DNA of 64,000 nucleotides from Alcaligenes faecalis (GCF_041521385.1 NZ_CP168006.1:2074858-2138857), one strand, 5' to 3'. Counted from the first letter of the stretch, positions 54,577 to 63,690 are shown. Numbers and translations are program-made. Notes: generated by a model not told the origin, from the letters alone.

Positions 54577-56037
54577 TCAGATACCGCGATACACGGTCTT
54601 GATCTGGGTATAGAACTCCAGGCCCGCCCGACCCGACTCACGGAAGGTGGAGGTGCTGGACTGTTTCAGTCCACCAAAAGGAGCATTGATCAAATTGCCG
54701 GTTGTCGTGCGATTGATCTTGACCGTGCCGGCCTCAATGTCATTGGCGAAGCGATGCGCATATTCAGCACTGCGCGTCACAATGGCGGCGGACAAGCCGT
54801 ATTCGGTGTCATTGGCCATGGCCAGTGCCTGCTCGTAGGAGTCGATTTCCAGCAAGGCAATCACCGGACCAAAAATTTCTTCGCGAGCAATACGCATCTG
54901 CTGGGTTACGTCTGTAAACAAAGCCGGCCGCATGAACAAGCCACGTGCATATTCACCTTCGGTCAAGCGTTCGCCGCCCAGCAAATGGGTGGCTTCCTGC
55001 TTGCCGATGGCCACATAGTCCAGAATGCTTTCCAACTGGCTTTCGGTGGCAATGGGGCCCAGATCGGGGTTGCCATTCAAGCCGTTACCCACAGTCAAGA
55101 CGCTAACTTTCTCTACCAAGCGCCGCGTGAACTCTTCTTTGACCTGACGATGCACCAGTACACGGCTGGTGCCCGTGCAGGCCTGACCACTTAGCGAAAA
55201 CCCACCTTGAACCACCAGCTTGACGGCCAGATCCAGGTCGGCGTCTTCCATGACAATCAAGGGGTTTTTGCCACCCAGCTCCATCTGGGTGCGAGTACTC
55301 ATGCGTGCTTGGCGGCAAATGTCTTCACCCGCCTGGGTCGAGCCAGTAAACGAAATGGCGCGTACCTGAGGAGATTGCACCAGCGTGGGCCCGACTTCCC
55401 TGGCCCGGCCATGCACCAGATTCAGCACACCAGCCGGAATCCCTGCCTGAGCAAAGGCCTCGCACAGGTAATAACCCGTCAACGGTGTATCCGACGAAGG
55501 TTTGAACACGACGGTATTGCCAGTAATCAAGGCAGGCGCAATTTTGCGTGCCGGAATGGAAATCGGAAAATTCCATGGCGCAATCACGGACACCACGCCC
55601 AAGGGCTCGCGCTGGGTATACACCAGTTGCTGCGCATCATCCTGCGGAAAGGTCTCGCCGGTATAGGTCTGGCCTTCAACCGCATAAAAACGCAGGGTCT
55701 GGGCCGAGCGTCCGACTTCCATCTTGCTTTGCGCCAGCGTTTTGCCCTCTTCCCGCGTCAGACCCTGAGCGATACGGTCCACATTGGCATCAAGCCAGGC
55801 TGCCGCTGCAGTCAGCACACGGGCCCGGGTGGAAATCGGCGTTGCTCGCCATCCCGCAAAAGCAGCTTGCGCTGCCGCAACCGCGGCCTGCGCATCGTGT
55901 TCCGTGGACAGCGGGAACGCCCCCACGACATCATCCCGATCGGCCGGATTCAAATTAGGCGTCGTGCGCCCGCTCTGGCTGGGCTGCCATTGCCCATTAA
56001 TGTAATTGTCGAAAACGACGTCCTTGAGATTGTCCAC
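54577..56037 (-). CDS. NAD(P)+-dependent aldehyde dehydrogenase
   Basis: This 486-residue ALDH has the motifs APWNFP at 153-158, the general base Glu253 in ELGGKNP and the catalytic Cys287 in GQACTGTSR. It resembles the semialdehyde and aromatic aldehyde branches; the substrate cannot be fixed. It lies 60 bp after the diiron protein gene in the same operon, so it probably oxidises an aldehyde released by that enzyme. Confidence 0.93.
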   Translation of the reverse strand: MDNLKDVVFDNYINGQWQPSQSGRTTPNLNPADRDDVVGAFPLSTEHDAQAAVAAAQAAFAGWRATPISTRARVLTAAAAWLDANVDRIAQGLTREEGKTLAQSKMEVGRSAQTLRFYAVEGQTYTGETFPQDDAQQLVYTQREPLGVVSVIAPWNFPISIPARKIAPALITGNTVVFKPSSDTPLTGYYLCEAFAQAGIPAGVLNLVHGRAREVGPTLVQSPQVRAISFTGSTQAGEDICRQARMSTRTQMELGGKNPLIVMEDADLDLAVKLVVQGGFSLSGQACTGTSRVLVHRQVKEEFTRRLVEKVSVLTVGNGLNGNPDLGPIATESQLESILDYVAIGKQEATHLLGGERLTEGEYARGLFMRPALFTDVTQQMRIAREEIFGPVIALLEIDSYEQALAMANDTEYGLSAAIVTRSAEYAHRFANDIEAGTVKINRTTTGNLINAPFGGLKQSSTSTFRESGRAGLEFYTQIKTVYRGI

Positions 56038-56097
56038 CGCTGTACTTCCTTGTATCTAGGTCGGCGGGCAGCCCATCTGCCCGCCTGGCTTTCTGGC

Positions 56098-56832
56098 TTA
56101 GGCTGCTTCCAACTGCAGTTCTTGCAGACTGATCTCGTCTTTGACGTAATCGTTGTACAGGGAGGTGGTATACAGTAGACGCATCTCGGCACCAATTTCG
56201 CAAATACGCAAGCAACGCTGCTGCAGTTCCACGGTATTGGCGTGCTCGAGCACGATCTGATAACCACGCTCGCCGTGGATTTCGTCCGACACAATGTGCA
56301 GGTCGAAAAACTCCACTTCTTCGTCCGTGAAGCCGTATTTTTCACGCAAAGTTGGTGTCTGCTTGCGGTAGATAGATGGCACTTGGGATTCCAGGCCCAC
56401 CACCAGCCCTGCCACCGCGACGACCGGATCTTCACGCATGGCAATGGCGTAACACCAAGCTTGCAAGGCACGGGTGGTGGCATTCATATTGTCGGGATCT
56501 TCAATGCGCGCCCGTGTCGTACCGCAGGCTTCGCCAAAGCGGATCAGCAAATCGGTATGGCGATCACCGCCAATTTCCTCTTCGTACATATTGGCCAGCA
56601 AGAAATCTTTGGCCTCCACGTACTGGGCGGGCGTGCGGGCATACAGATAAGCCAGGTAATCGGCAAAAGGGCCAACGTAGTGGTAATGGTTTTCCGCCCA
56701 GCGGGCCAGATGCTCCCGACTTAATTTGCCGCTGGCCCAGGCAATGCTGAAAGGGGAAGTATTGGCGCTTTTCCCTTTAATGGCGGTTTCCAATGCGGTG
56801 CGAAATTCATCGCGATTCAGCAGTTTTTCCAT
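56098..56832 (-). CDS. Heme-oxygenase-like diiron protein (PqqC/CADD/TenA-type)
   Basis: This 244-residue helical protein has the metal-ligand pattern of heme-oxygenase-like diiron oxygenases: Glu in YEEE (84-86), His92, Glu148 in VVGLESQ, and His179, Asp183, His186 in DLHIVSDEIH. Family members decarboxylate, cleave or N-oxygenate amines and amino acids. There is no pqq cluster, so this is not a PQQ synthase. It heads an operon with an aldehyde dehydrogenase, a DUF336 protein and a flavin/2Fe-2S reductase, suggesting an electron-fed oxygenase that releases an aldehyde. A GGTATAC motif lies 75 bp upstream. Confidence 0.85.
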   Translation of the reverse strand: MEKLLNRDEFRTALETAIKGKSANTSPFSIAWASGKLSREHLARWAENHYHYVGPFADYLAYLYARTPAQYVEAKDFLLANMYEEEIGGDRHTDLLIRFGEACGTTRARIEDPDNMNATTRALQAWCYAIAMREDPVVAVAGLVVGLESQVPSIYRKQTPTLREKYGFTDEEVEFFDLHIVSDEIHGERGYQIVLEHANTVELQQRCLRICEIGAEMRLLYTTSLYNDYVKDEISLQELQLEAA

Positions 56833-56906
56833 GACTGTTTCCTTGTTGAAAGACGTCGCCCTGACAGCAGCCGACGAAATATGAAGTTTGGACTATTTAT
56901 GTATAT

Positions 56907-56914
56907 TGTATACC
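56907..56914. promoter_or_regulatory. GGTATACA motif upstream of the diiron protein operon
   Basis: TGTATACC on the plus strand, 75 bp before the diiron protein start, in the 123-bp gap to the gamma-glutamyltransferase gene. It matches the other motifs of this island. Confidence 0.55.
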
Positions 56915-56955
56915 GTCTGCTATTTTAGAAAGTAGGGAATAACCCTGCCTATTGG

Positions 56956-58428
56956 TCAAACCAACGCCACACACCCATCCTTACGCGGATCGGACACAGC
57001 TTTCAAGCGGCCATCCGCCAGGCGCTCGACCGCTTGGGCCCCGCCAAAATCGCTGCGGCCAGCCAGCTCGCCTACCCCCTGGTCGGGCGACGCATACCCA
57101 TACTCACGCAAAAAAGTCCTACGGTTTGCATCAAAACCATCTTCCAGCGCCAATCGTCCCGCCCCTTCCAAGCGCCAGCGCGGTTCAAACAAGGCCTTAT
57201 CCAACGGCCAGCCATCGCGCAAGACACGAGTCCATATCTGTATCTGGCCCTGGGGTTGCATCAAGCCACCCACCACGCCCAATCCCATATGAAACTTGCC
57301 GGACTTCATGGCCAGAGACGGGACAACCGTGTGATACGGACGTTTTCCCGGCCCAGGGCCATTCACATGCCCAGGCTCGGAGAAACCAAAGCCTCGGTTT
57401 TGCAGTACAAACCCACAGCCAGGCACGGCATAACCGGAGCCGAACCGTTTGAAAATGCTGGACATGAACGTGACGGCCAACCCGTCCTCGTCCACCACAA
57501 CCGTGCAAACCGTATTGCCTGCCGGATCACACACGACCTGAGCGGCATGAGCCATTGCCGCTTCAGTCGCCTGGATCAATGCCAATTCAGCCTCATCATC
57601 ATCCGGCGATCGGTTCCAGGCGCTTTGAATCGCGTCCAACACAGCCACTCCATGTGTATTGGGCGGACATTCATACAGACTGAACTCGCCCAGTGATGCG
57701 CTGACGGGCTCACAAAAGAATCCTTTATGCCGACGAAAGTCCTCAGCCCGCAACAGCCCCTGTGCCAGCTCCATTGCTTGTTCAGCCTGCTGCGCGGGGC
57801 GTCCCAGATAGAAAGCATCGGGGCCTTGCGTAGCGATGTCCTGCAAGACAGCCGCTAATTCCGGATTCAGATACCGCTCCCCTGCCTTGGGCGGCTTGCC
57901 CGCCCTATAAAGGGCGGCACACACAGGATCACGATGCAACACAAAATCGAAGATTTGCCATTCACGCGCCGCCACTGACGCTACCGCAAACCCTTCCTGT
58001 GCTGCCTGGATGGCGGGCTGAAACAAACGAGCCCAATCCAGACGACCGTAACGCTGGTGCATATCCCACCAACCCCGTACCAAACCAGGTGTCGTGATGG
58101 ACAACACGTGACGCTCTGGAATCCTCGCCCCAGGCAAAGCCTGAACATGGTCCGCGCGCAACAGCAAGGGGGCCGCACCACTACCGTTATAAGCCAGCGG
58201 GGCGCTGCCTGGCTGTGCAACCATCGCCAACAAGTCGCCGCCTATACCCGTTGCCATGGGCTCAACGACACCCATGACAGCATCGGCAGCAATGGCCGCA
58301 TCCACCGCACTGCCTTTGAGCTCCAGCATGGCCTGCGCGGCCCGCACCGCCAAAGGGTGTCCGGCAGCGACGGCCCACTGTTTCCCCAGGCCCTGTTTTT
58401 CACCTGCGCTATACGCTGTCATTCCCAT
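56956..58428 (-). CDS. Gamma-glutamyltransferase family protein without signal peptide
   Basis: This 490-residue protein matches the gamma-glutamyltransferase family of Ntn hydrolases: AVAAGHPLAVRAAQAML at the start, GIGGDLLAMV, and the processing site GNTVCTVVVDEDG with Thr306 as the likely nucleophile, followed by GGFVLQNRG-like CGFVLQNRGFGF and the GGLMQPQGQ loop. No signal peptide is visible, so it may be cytoplasmic, unlike the periplasmic Ggt. The start lies 5 bp after the permease gene. It could remove or add gamma-glutamyl groups on the pathway substrate. Confidence 0.85.
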   Translation of the reverse strand: MGMTAYSAGEKQGLGKQWAVAAGHPLAVRAAQAMLELKGSAVDAAIAADAVMGVVEPMATGIGGDLLAMVAQPGSAPLAYNGSGAAPLLLRADHVQALPGARIPERHVLSITTPGLVRGWWDMHQRYGRLDWARLFQPAIQAAQEGFAVASVAAREWQIFDFVLHRDPVCAALYRAGKPPKAGERYLNPELAAVLQDIATQGPDAFYLGRPAQQAEQAMELAQGLLRAEDFRRHKGFFCEPVSASLGEFSLYECPPNTHGVAVLDAIQSAWNRSPDDDEAELALIQATEAAMAHAAQVVCDPAGNTVCTVVVDEDGLAVTFMSSIFKRFGSGYAVPGCGFVLQNRGFGFSEPGHVNGPGPGKRPYHTVVPSLAMKSGKFHMGLGVVGGLMQPQGQIQIWTRVLRDGWPLDKALFEPRWRLEGAGRLALEDGFDANRRTFLREYGYASPDQGVGELAGRSDFGGAQAVERLADGRLKAVSDPRKDGCVALV

Positions 58429-58433
58429 ACCGC

Positions 58434-59951
58434 TTATCCAAACACCAGTACGGCACAGATTGTCGAGATAGCCATCCCGGTCAGTACCGGTACCGTCAAG
58501 GCCCGCACCAGATCAAGCACATGCACCCGAGCAAAACCCGCCACCGCAATCAATGAAGACCAGGCAATCAGGGTGCCACCGCCGGTCCAGATCGCACCAA
58601 TCTGCCCCACTGCTGCCAAGGTTTCGATGTCCAGGCCCGACACGGGACTCAAGGCTGACGCCAGGGTGCCTGTCAGAGGCAGACCCGAAAAACCCGAGCC
58701 ATCAATGCCCGAGATCATGCCCACCAACAGAACCCCAAACGCCACCAGAAAATGATTGTCCGGAATCAGGTGCTGGCCGGCTGAAATCAACTCAAACAGA
58801 AGGCTGGGTGTTTGTTCCAGTGGGGTGCCCAAAATGGCAGACGTTGCTTCACTGGCGCCTAGGAAGAAGAAGCCGGCGATGGGCAATACCGAACCCATGG
58901 CACGAAACGCGAATACAAAACCATCAGTCATGTGATCCGGGCAGGTATCCAGCATGCGCCGCGGACCTTCAGCCATACAGGTGGCAATCATCATCAACAC
59001 AAAGGCGACGCCCCCAACCAGACCGGCGGCATCTCCACCGCGCAGAACAGGTAGGGACGGAATGAAGCGGGGCAGCAGCATGATGCCAATCACCGCCAGA
59101 AACGCCAGTGGTGTGATCCAGGCCAGAATGCGTGAATACCGCTCTTCCTTGGCGCTTAAGCCGGAGTGCACCGTGTGCTCATTACCCGCCGTACCACGGG
59201 CAATCTCTGCCTTGTCATAGGTACCTTGGGTTTCCACTTCATCCAGGGTGCTGTCCGGCGCCTGGCGCATCCAGGCATCCAGCAAACGGCTATCAGCCGG
59301 TTTGAAATAGCGACGCATCAGTAAAAACGTCAACGTCAACGCAACGCCACCTGTAATCCAGGAAAGCACCAGCGCACGATCGGCCAGCACAGCAACATCC
59401 GCACCGACACCCGCCGCCTTGGCGCTGATACCCGGAGCCACCCCAATGATGTAGTCCGACGATAGCGCCATGCCCTGCCCACAGATCGCGATCGCCATCG
59501 CTCCGACCAGGGGAGGCAAACCAGCCGCAATAGCCGCTGGCAGCAAAATGGCCGACACCAGAGGCACGGCGGGTGTCGGCCAGAAGAACAGGGAAATAAA
59601 GTAAGTGGCCGCGGCAATCATCAGAAAGGACGATGCACTATTGACCATGACCTTACGGAAGGGAGCCACCATCTTTACATCGGCCTCCAACCTCTTTAAC
59701 GAGTTCAGCAAGGCCGTCATGAACGTGATGACCAGGAAAATATTGAACAACTCCTGCGCCGCCACAAAGCTGGCCGAAAAAATACTGATTAAGCCCTGGA
59801 TAGGGCTGCCCGTTATGGCCGTGACGACCGCCAAAGTCCCAATGACGGATGGCACCACCACGTTGGCCCGGAAAATCATCGTAATGATGATCACCAGAAC
59901 GCTGATCAAATAAGCCCAGTGCGCCGCACCGAGCACCACGTCGCTTTGCAT
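58434..59951 (-). CDS. Ion-transporter-superfamily permease
   Basis: This 505-residue membrane protein has about 12 hydrophobic segments in two halves, with a charged loop in the middle (about residues 225-270). Repeated motifs such as FFWPTPAVPLVSAILLPAAI and GIDGSGFSGLPLTGTLASAL suggest an ion-transporter-type fold (DcuC/GntP-like), but I cannot assign a family. ATG 59951 is chosen after AAAGGGGG. It precedes the gamma-glutamyltransferase gene and is probably the uptake system of the island. Confidence 0.7.
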   Translation of the reverse strand: MQSDVVLGAAHWAYLISVLVIIITMIFRANVVVPSVIGTLAVVTAITGSPIQGLISIFSASFVAAQELFNIFLVITFMTALLNSLKRLEADVKMVAPFRKVMVNSASSFLMIAAATYFISLFFWPTPAVPLVSAILLPAAIAAGLPPLVGAMAIAICGQGMALSSDYIIGVAPGISAKAAGVGADVAVLADRALVLSWITGGVALTLTFLLMRRYFKPADSRLLDAWMRQAPDSTLDEVETQGTYDKAEIARGTAGNEHTVHSGLSAKEERYSRILAWITPLAFLAVIGIMLLPRFIPSLPVLRGGDAAGLVGGVAFVLMMIATCMAEGPRRMLDTCPDHMTDGFVFAFRAMGSVLPIAGFFFLGASEATSAILGTPLEQTPSLLFELISAGQHLIPDNHFLVAFGVLLVGMISGIDGSGFSGLPLTGTLASALSPVSGLDIETLAAVGQIGAIWTGGGTLIAWSSLIAVAGFARVHVLDLVRALTVPVLTGMAISTICAVLVFG

Positions 59952-59999
59952 GTGTCCCCCTTTCCTTCTCTTTTTCTGAATATTAAGCACACCTTAAAC

Positions 60000-60007
60000 G
60001 GTATACT
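60000..60007. promoter_or_regulatory. GGTATACT motif between the permease and TSUP genes
   Basis: GGTATACT lies in the 169-bp divergent gap, 49 bp from the permease start and 114 bp from the TSUP start. It matches the other motifs of the island. Confidence 0.55.
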
Positions 60008-60120
60008 ATCTTCAATTATTGTTATCTATCAGAAAAATTTATCAAAAACTGGGGAAAACTCTAAGGATTTTATGTTTGAAACACTTAGATTGAATACCTT
60101 ATACAAATAAAAGGATTGTT

Positions 60121-60861
60121 ATGGCGGCTTTAATCGACCTCGTGGACCCGCTATCCTGGCTGCTGATGGCCTGTCTGGTGGTTTTGGCCGCGTTTTTACA
60201 AGGGGTGGGCGGGATTGGATTTGCCATGCTGGTGGCACCCATTGCCGCCCTGATCTTCCCACAGCTAGTACCCGGGCCGCTGCTGGCCTTGGGCGGTAGC
60301 GTCTCTTTACTGGCGGCCCTGCGAGAGCGTCAACATATCGTGCCTAATGTCGTGGTCTGCGCACTGGGCGGGAGGGCCACAGGCTCGCTTATCGCTGTCT
60401 TGGGCATGACGCAACTACCGATAGCCGCCGTCAATCTGGGTTTTGCATTTGCCATTCTGGGCGCAGTCGCTCTCAGCGCCTGGGGTCTACGAATATTGCC
60501 CTCCAAACGCAACATGATTCTGGCTGGCATAGCATCGGGCATCATGGGCACCCTAACCTCGGTTGGCGCTCCTGCCTTGGCAATTGCCATGCAGAATCTG
60601 GCGCCTGCACAGCTACGTGCGTCACTCGGCCTTATTCTCTTTCTGGGCGCGAGTCTGTCGTTGATATTGCTGATTCTGGTTAACCTGTTCTCCTTGCAGC
60701 AAGCCATGCTCAGCATCGTGCTCTACCCGTTCATGTTGCTGGGTTTTGCTCTATCAGGGCAATTACGTCATAAAGTCAGTCTGCCATTAATGCGCAGGCT
60801 GCTATTGGGTATCTGTTGCATCAGTGCCCTGGTCTTGATTGCACGCACACTGTGGCAGTAA
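60121..60861 (+). CDS. TSUP family (TauE/SafE) membrane transporter
   Basis: This 246-residue protein has seven or eight hydrophobic segments and the TauE/SafE layout with two related halves: FLQGVGGIGFAMLVAPIAAL near the start and GIASGIMGTLTSVGAPALAIAM in the second half. Members export or import sulfonates, sulfite or organic anions. It is divergent from the permease and GGT genes and lies 95 bp before the GntR regulator on the same strand. Confidence 0.85.
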   Translation: MAALIDLVDPLSWLLMACLVVLAAFLQGVGGIGFAMLVAPIAALIFPQLVPGPLLALGGSVSLLAALRERQHIVPNVVVCALGGRATGSLIAVLGMTQLPIAAVNLGFAFAILGAVALSAWGLRILPSKRNMILAGIASGIMGTLTSVGAPALAIAMQNLAPAQLRASLGLILFLGASLSLILLILVNLFSLQQAMLSIVLYPFMLLGFALSGQLRHKVSLPLMRRLLLGICCISALVLIARTLWQ

Positions 60862-60878
60862 ACACTTAGCCACCAAAC

Positions 60879-60886
60879 TGTATACC
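60879..60886. promoter_or_regulatory. GGTATACA motif upstream of the GntR gene
   Basis: TGTATACC on the plus strand, 71 bp before the regulator start, consistent with self-regulation. A second half-like CGTATAAT lies at 60910. Confidence 0.55.
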
Positions 60887-60956
60887 ATATTCAGTAAAGT
60901 GCGCCTACACCGTATAATCATGTCTGGCCCTTTTGCCCGATTGCACAGGTCGTACC

Positions 60957-61664
60957 ATGAATATCCCCAGTTTCAATCTTCCCAACTCCCTTATCGATGC
61001 GGATAAGCGCCGCTTGGGTGATCAGCATGCCTCCTTGTTTGCGGTGATACGCGACCAATTGCGCGAGCGTATTCTGAGTGGTGAATTCCATCCGGGTGAC
61101 CGCCTGGTGGAGGGCAAACTGGCAAGCGAACTGGGTGTCTCGCGCATCCCAGTTCGGGAAGCCCTGCGCGAGCTGGCCTCCGAAGGGCTGGTTACGATTG
61201 AGCCACGCCGTGGTGCCTCGGTCGCGGTGCTATCGGCCGAGATTGCCTACAACATGGCTGAAGTGCGTGCCACCCTTGAGGGGCTTAATGCCAAGTTGGC
61301 CGCCCAACGCCAAGATCCGGCCAATATTGAGAAACTACAATCCATCCTGACTCAGGGACATGAGGCCATGGATGCCGGCAATCTGGATTTGCTCAAATCC
61401 CTGAACCGGCAATTTCATGAAACCCTGGCCACCATGTCAGGCAATATCGTCCTGACCGAGTTGATGCGCTCCCTGCGTGATCGCACCGCGCTGCTCTTTG
61501 CGCCCAGCAATCTGCAGCGCATCCGTCAGAACTGGGAAGATCACGCCCAAATCCTGAACGCAGTTGTGGCCGGTAACAGTGATCTGGCCAACCTGCTGGC
61601 GACCCAGCACGTACACAATGCGGCCAAGGCTTATCAGGATGCCCAAAACGGCGAAAAAGCCTGA
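60957..61664 (+). CDS. GntR family (FCD domain) regulator
   Basis: This 235-residue regulator has an N-terminal winged helix (about residues 25-90: LRERILSGEFHPGDRL, LGVSRIPVREALREL, IEPRRGASVAVL) and a C-terminal all-helical FCD domain (about 100-225), whose typical metal-ligand histidines appear in NRQFHETLA and the late H residues. ATG 60957 is chosen (MNIPSFNLP). GntR/FCD proteins bind short palindromes; the GGTATAC motifs of this island are the likely sites. Likely the local repressor, released by a pathway compound. Confidence 0.9.
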   Translation: MNIPSFNLPNSLIDADKRRLGDQHASLFAVIRDQLRERILSGEFHPGDRLVEGKLASELGVSRIPVREALRELASEGLVTIEPRRGASVAVLSAEIAYNMAEVRATLEGLNAKLAAQRQDPANIEKLQSILTQGHEAMDAGNLDLLKSLNRQFHETLATMSGNIVLTELMRSLRDRTALLFAPSNLQRIRQNWEDHAQILNAVVAGNSDLANLLATQHVHNAAKAYQDAQNGEKA

Positions 61665-62255
61665 TCAGGCAGGGCGGCCCGCTCTCAAGGCTGCCTCAAA
61701 GACCATCCAAACCGATGCCAGACGCCGCTGGTACTTGTGCGCTCCACCAAACAACAGCTCGCTTTGCAGACTGTCAATCAAGGCCATGTAAGTCATGGCC
61801 AAGGTATCTACACGTAAACCCGTCTCGGGTTTGGCCAGGTCAGACTGCACCATGGCCTGATAGATGATGCCTTCCAGATCATCCATGAACACATGCATGG
61901 GTTTCATCACCACATCGTACAGATGCACGGGCGGAGCAAATAGGCTGCGAATCCAGAAGCGCACTTGAGGCGACTGCTCAAAGCGTTCCTGTATCCCTTC
62001 CAGATAGGTTCGCAACTGCAGCTCAATGCCATCGCCTCCTTGCAGAACCTGACGAGCATGGTTCAGTTCATCGTCCACAATCTTTGGAATCAGGCTCAGA
62101 AACAGCTCATCCTTGTTACGGAAATGGGCATAGACCGAGGGTTTTTTAATACCCACATCCGCCGCGATCTCGTTCATGGTGGTGGCATCAAAGCCCTGCA
62201 CAGCAAAGCGCGCCAATGCGGCATCCTGTAGTTTTTCAGTTGTGGTTTTGCTCAC
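61665..62255 (-). CDS. TetR family transcriptional regulator
   Basis: This 196-residue repressor has the N-terminal TetR helix-turn-helix (AALARFAVQGFDATTMNEIA, IKKPSVYAHFRNKDELF) and a helical ligand domain. I choose the GTG at 62255 (VSKTTTEKLQDAAL); a TTG start at 62288 is possible. It lies 68 bp downstream of the Bcr/CflA-type exporter gene on the same strand and probably represses it by binding the palindrome at 63633. Its end is 1 bp from the GntR gene, in convergent orientation. Confidence 0.88.
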   Translation of the reverse strand: MSKTTTEKLQDAALARFAVQGFDATTMNEIAADVGIKKPSVYAHFRNKDELFLSLIPKIVDDELNHARQVLQGGDGIELQLRTYLEGIQERFEQSPQVRFWIRSLFAPPVHLYDVVMKPMHVFMDDLEGIIYQAMVQSDLAKPETGLRVDTLAMTYMALIDSLQSELLFGGAHKYQRRLASVWMVFEAALRAGRPA

Positions 62256-62323
62256 AGTCCAACACGCTCTCAGTGTCAAAAAGGCCAATGATCAGGGCCG
62301 CTTTCGCGGCCCGCTGCAAATAC

Positions 62324-63559
62324 TTATTTTACAGCCCCCAGTCCCCCAACCGATCTTGCTACCGAACGGCAACGGCCCGCCAGAACATACAACAGAACCG
62401 ACAGCAGACCGCAGCCGCCAATCGCCAAGGGCAAAACCTGCGGCCCAGGCACAGCCAGACTGACGATGTAACCTACCACAGCCGAAATCAGGTAGTGGAA
62501 CATGCCCATCAAGGCCGCCGCCGTCCCCGCCTGCGGGCCAGCCACATCCATGGTCAAGGCCGTCACATTGCCAAAAACCATCCCTAAAGAGCCGACCGAA
62601 ACGGCAATCAAGGCAGCATACAGAATCAGGCCAGCCGCGTTTGCTTGCACGGCCATATACAAGAGCCAGGCCGACACCGTATGGACAATCAGTCCTAGAG
62701 CCAGCACCCGAGAGGTGGGCATCCCGGCCTTCAACACGTAATTGCTGACAACCCCACCCAGGACCAACGCCACCGAGTTACCGGCAAAGACGTAGCTGAA
62801 CACAGCAGGCGATAAAGCAAAATATTGCGTAAATACAAAAGCCGAGCCACTGATATAGACAAACAAGGCAGCCAGTGCAAAGCCACCGGAGCCGGTATAC
62901 GCCATGAACGGCTTATTGCCCAGTTCGCGTCCATAGGCGCGAATAATATGGCCGGGGTTCAAAGGCACACGCTGCGTCACGGGCAAAGAGTCCGGTATGG
63001 CCTTCAGCCCCCAAAGCAGCCCGATCATCCCTAATGCAGCCAGCATCCAGAAGATGGCACGCCAATCTGCATGGCTCAATAGATAGGCACCCAGAATGGG
63101 AGCCACAATCGGTGCAATCATCATCACCTGCATCAACAGGGAAAAGATGCTTGCCGACTCTTTTACATCGCACAAGTCCGCCACAATGGCACGCGGTGTG
63201 ACCAAGCCTGCCGCCGCCCCCAAGGCCTGGATAAAACGCGCAACAAGCAAAGCCTCAACCGATGTGGCCAGAGCACCCAAGATCGAACCGATCACAAAGA
63301 TTACTACGCCCAACAGCAAGGGAGCACGACGCCCAAAGCGATCCAGCAAAGGGCCATACATGCCTTGCCCCAACGCCAGGCCCGCCAGAAAGATAGACAG
63401 AGTCTGCTGAATCCGGCCCGAGGACACGCCCAGCTCCTGCGCAATGGCTGGCATACCCGGCAAATACATATCAATTGCCATCGCATCCAATGCCGTCAAC
63501 ATGGCCAGCAGCAAGATCAAGGACCATGTCAGGCTCCTGGTACGGGACAAATCGCTCAT
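62324..63559 (-). CDS. Bcr/CflA family multidrug efflux transporter
   Basis: This 411-residue MFS protein has 12 membrane helices and Bcr/CflA signatures: AIDMYLPGMPAIAQELG, QTLSIFLAGLALGQGMYGPLLDRFGRRAPLLLG and RFIQALGAAAGLVTPRAIVADL. It probably expels drugs or small metabolites. The operator-like palindrome 74 bp upstream and the downstream TetR gene form a standard repressor-pump unit. Confidence 0.92.
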   Translation of the reverse strand: MSDLSRTRSLTWSLILLLAMLTALDAMAIDMYLPGMPAIAQELGVSSGRIQQTLSIFLAGLALGQGMYGPLLDRFGRRAPLLLGVVIFVIGSILGALATSVEALLVARFIQALGAAAGLVTPRAIVADLCDVKESASIFSLLMQVMMIAPIVAPILGAYLLSHADWRAIFWMLAALGMIGLLWGLKAIPDSLPVTQRVPLNPGHIIRAYGRELGNKPFMAYTGSGGFALAALFVYISGSAFVFTQYFALSPAVFSYVFAGNSVALVLGGVVSNYVLKAGMPTSRVLALGLIVHTVSAWLLYMAVQANAAGLILYAALIAVSVGSLGMVFGNVTALTMDVAGPQAGTAAALMGMFHYLISAVVGYIVSLAVPGPQVLPLAIGGCGLLSVLLYVLAGRCRSVARSVGGLGAVK

Positions 63560-63632
63560 AGTGCGCTCCCTACTGTGCGGAAAAACAAAAACTCAAACAC
63601 GCTTACACCCCCATCTATCACAATTCCCACTA

Positions 63633-63660
63633 AAATTACCTACCGTTAGGTAGGTAATTT
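63633..63660. promoter_or_regulatory. TetR-type operator before the efflux gene
   Basis: AAATTACCTACC, four bases (GTTA), then GGTAGGTAATTT: a perfect 12-bp dyad, 74 bp upstream of the exporter start. A TetR repressor dimer pair would fit its length. Confidence 0.85.
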
Positions 63661-63690
63661 GTGACTGTACTACTTTTCAGGATTTGGGCG

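Noticed and set aside
56098..56832. PQQ biosynthesis gene pqqC
   Set aside because: The fold is shared, but no other pqq genes are near and the neighbours are electron-transfer and aldehyde-oxidising proteins.
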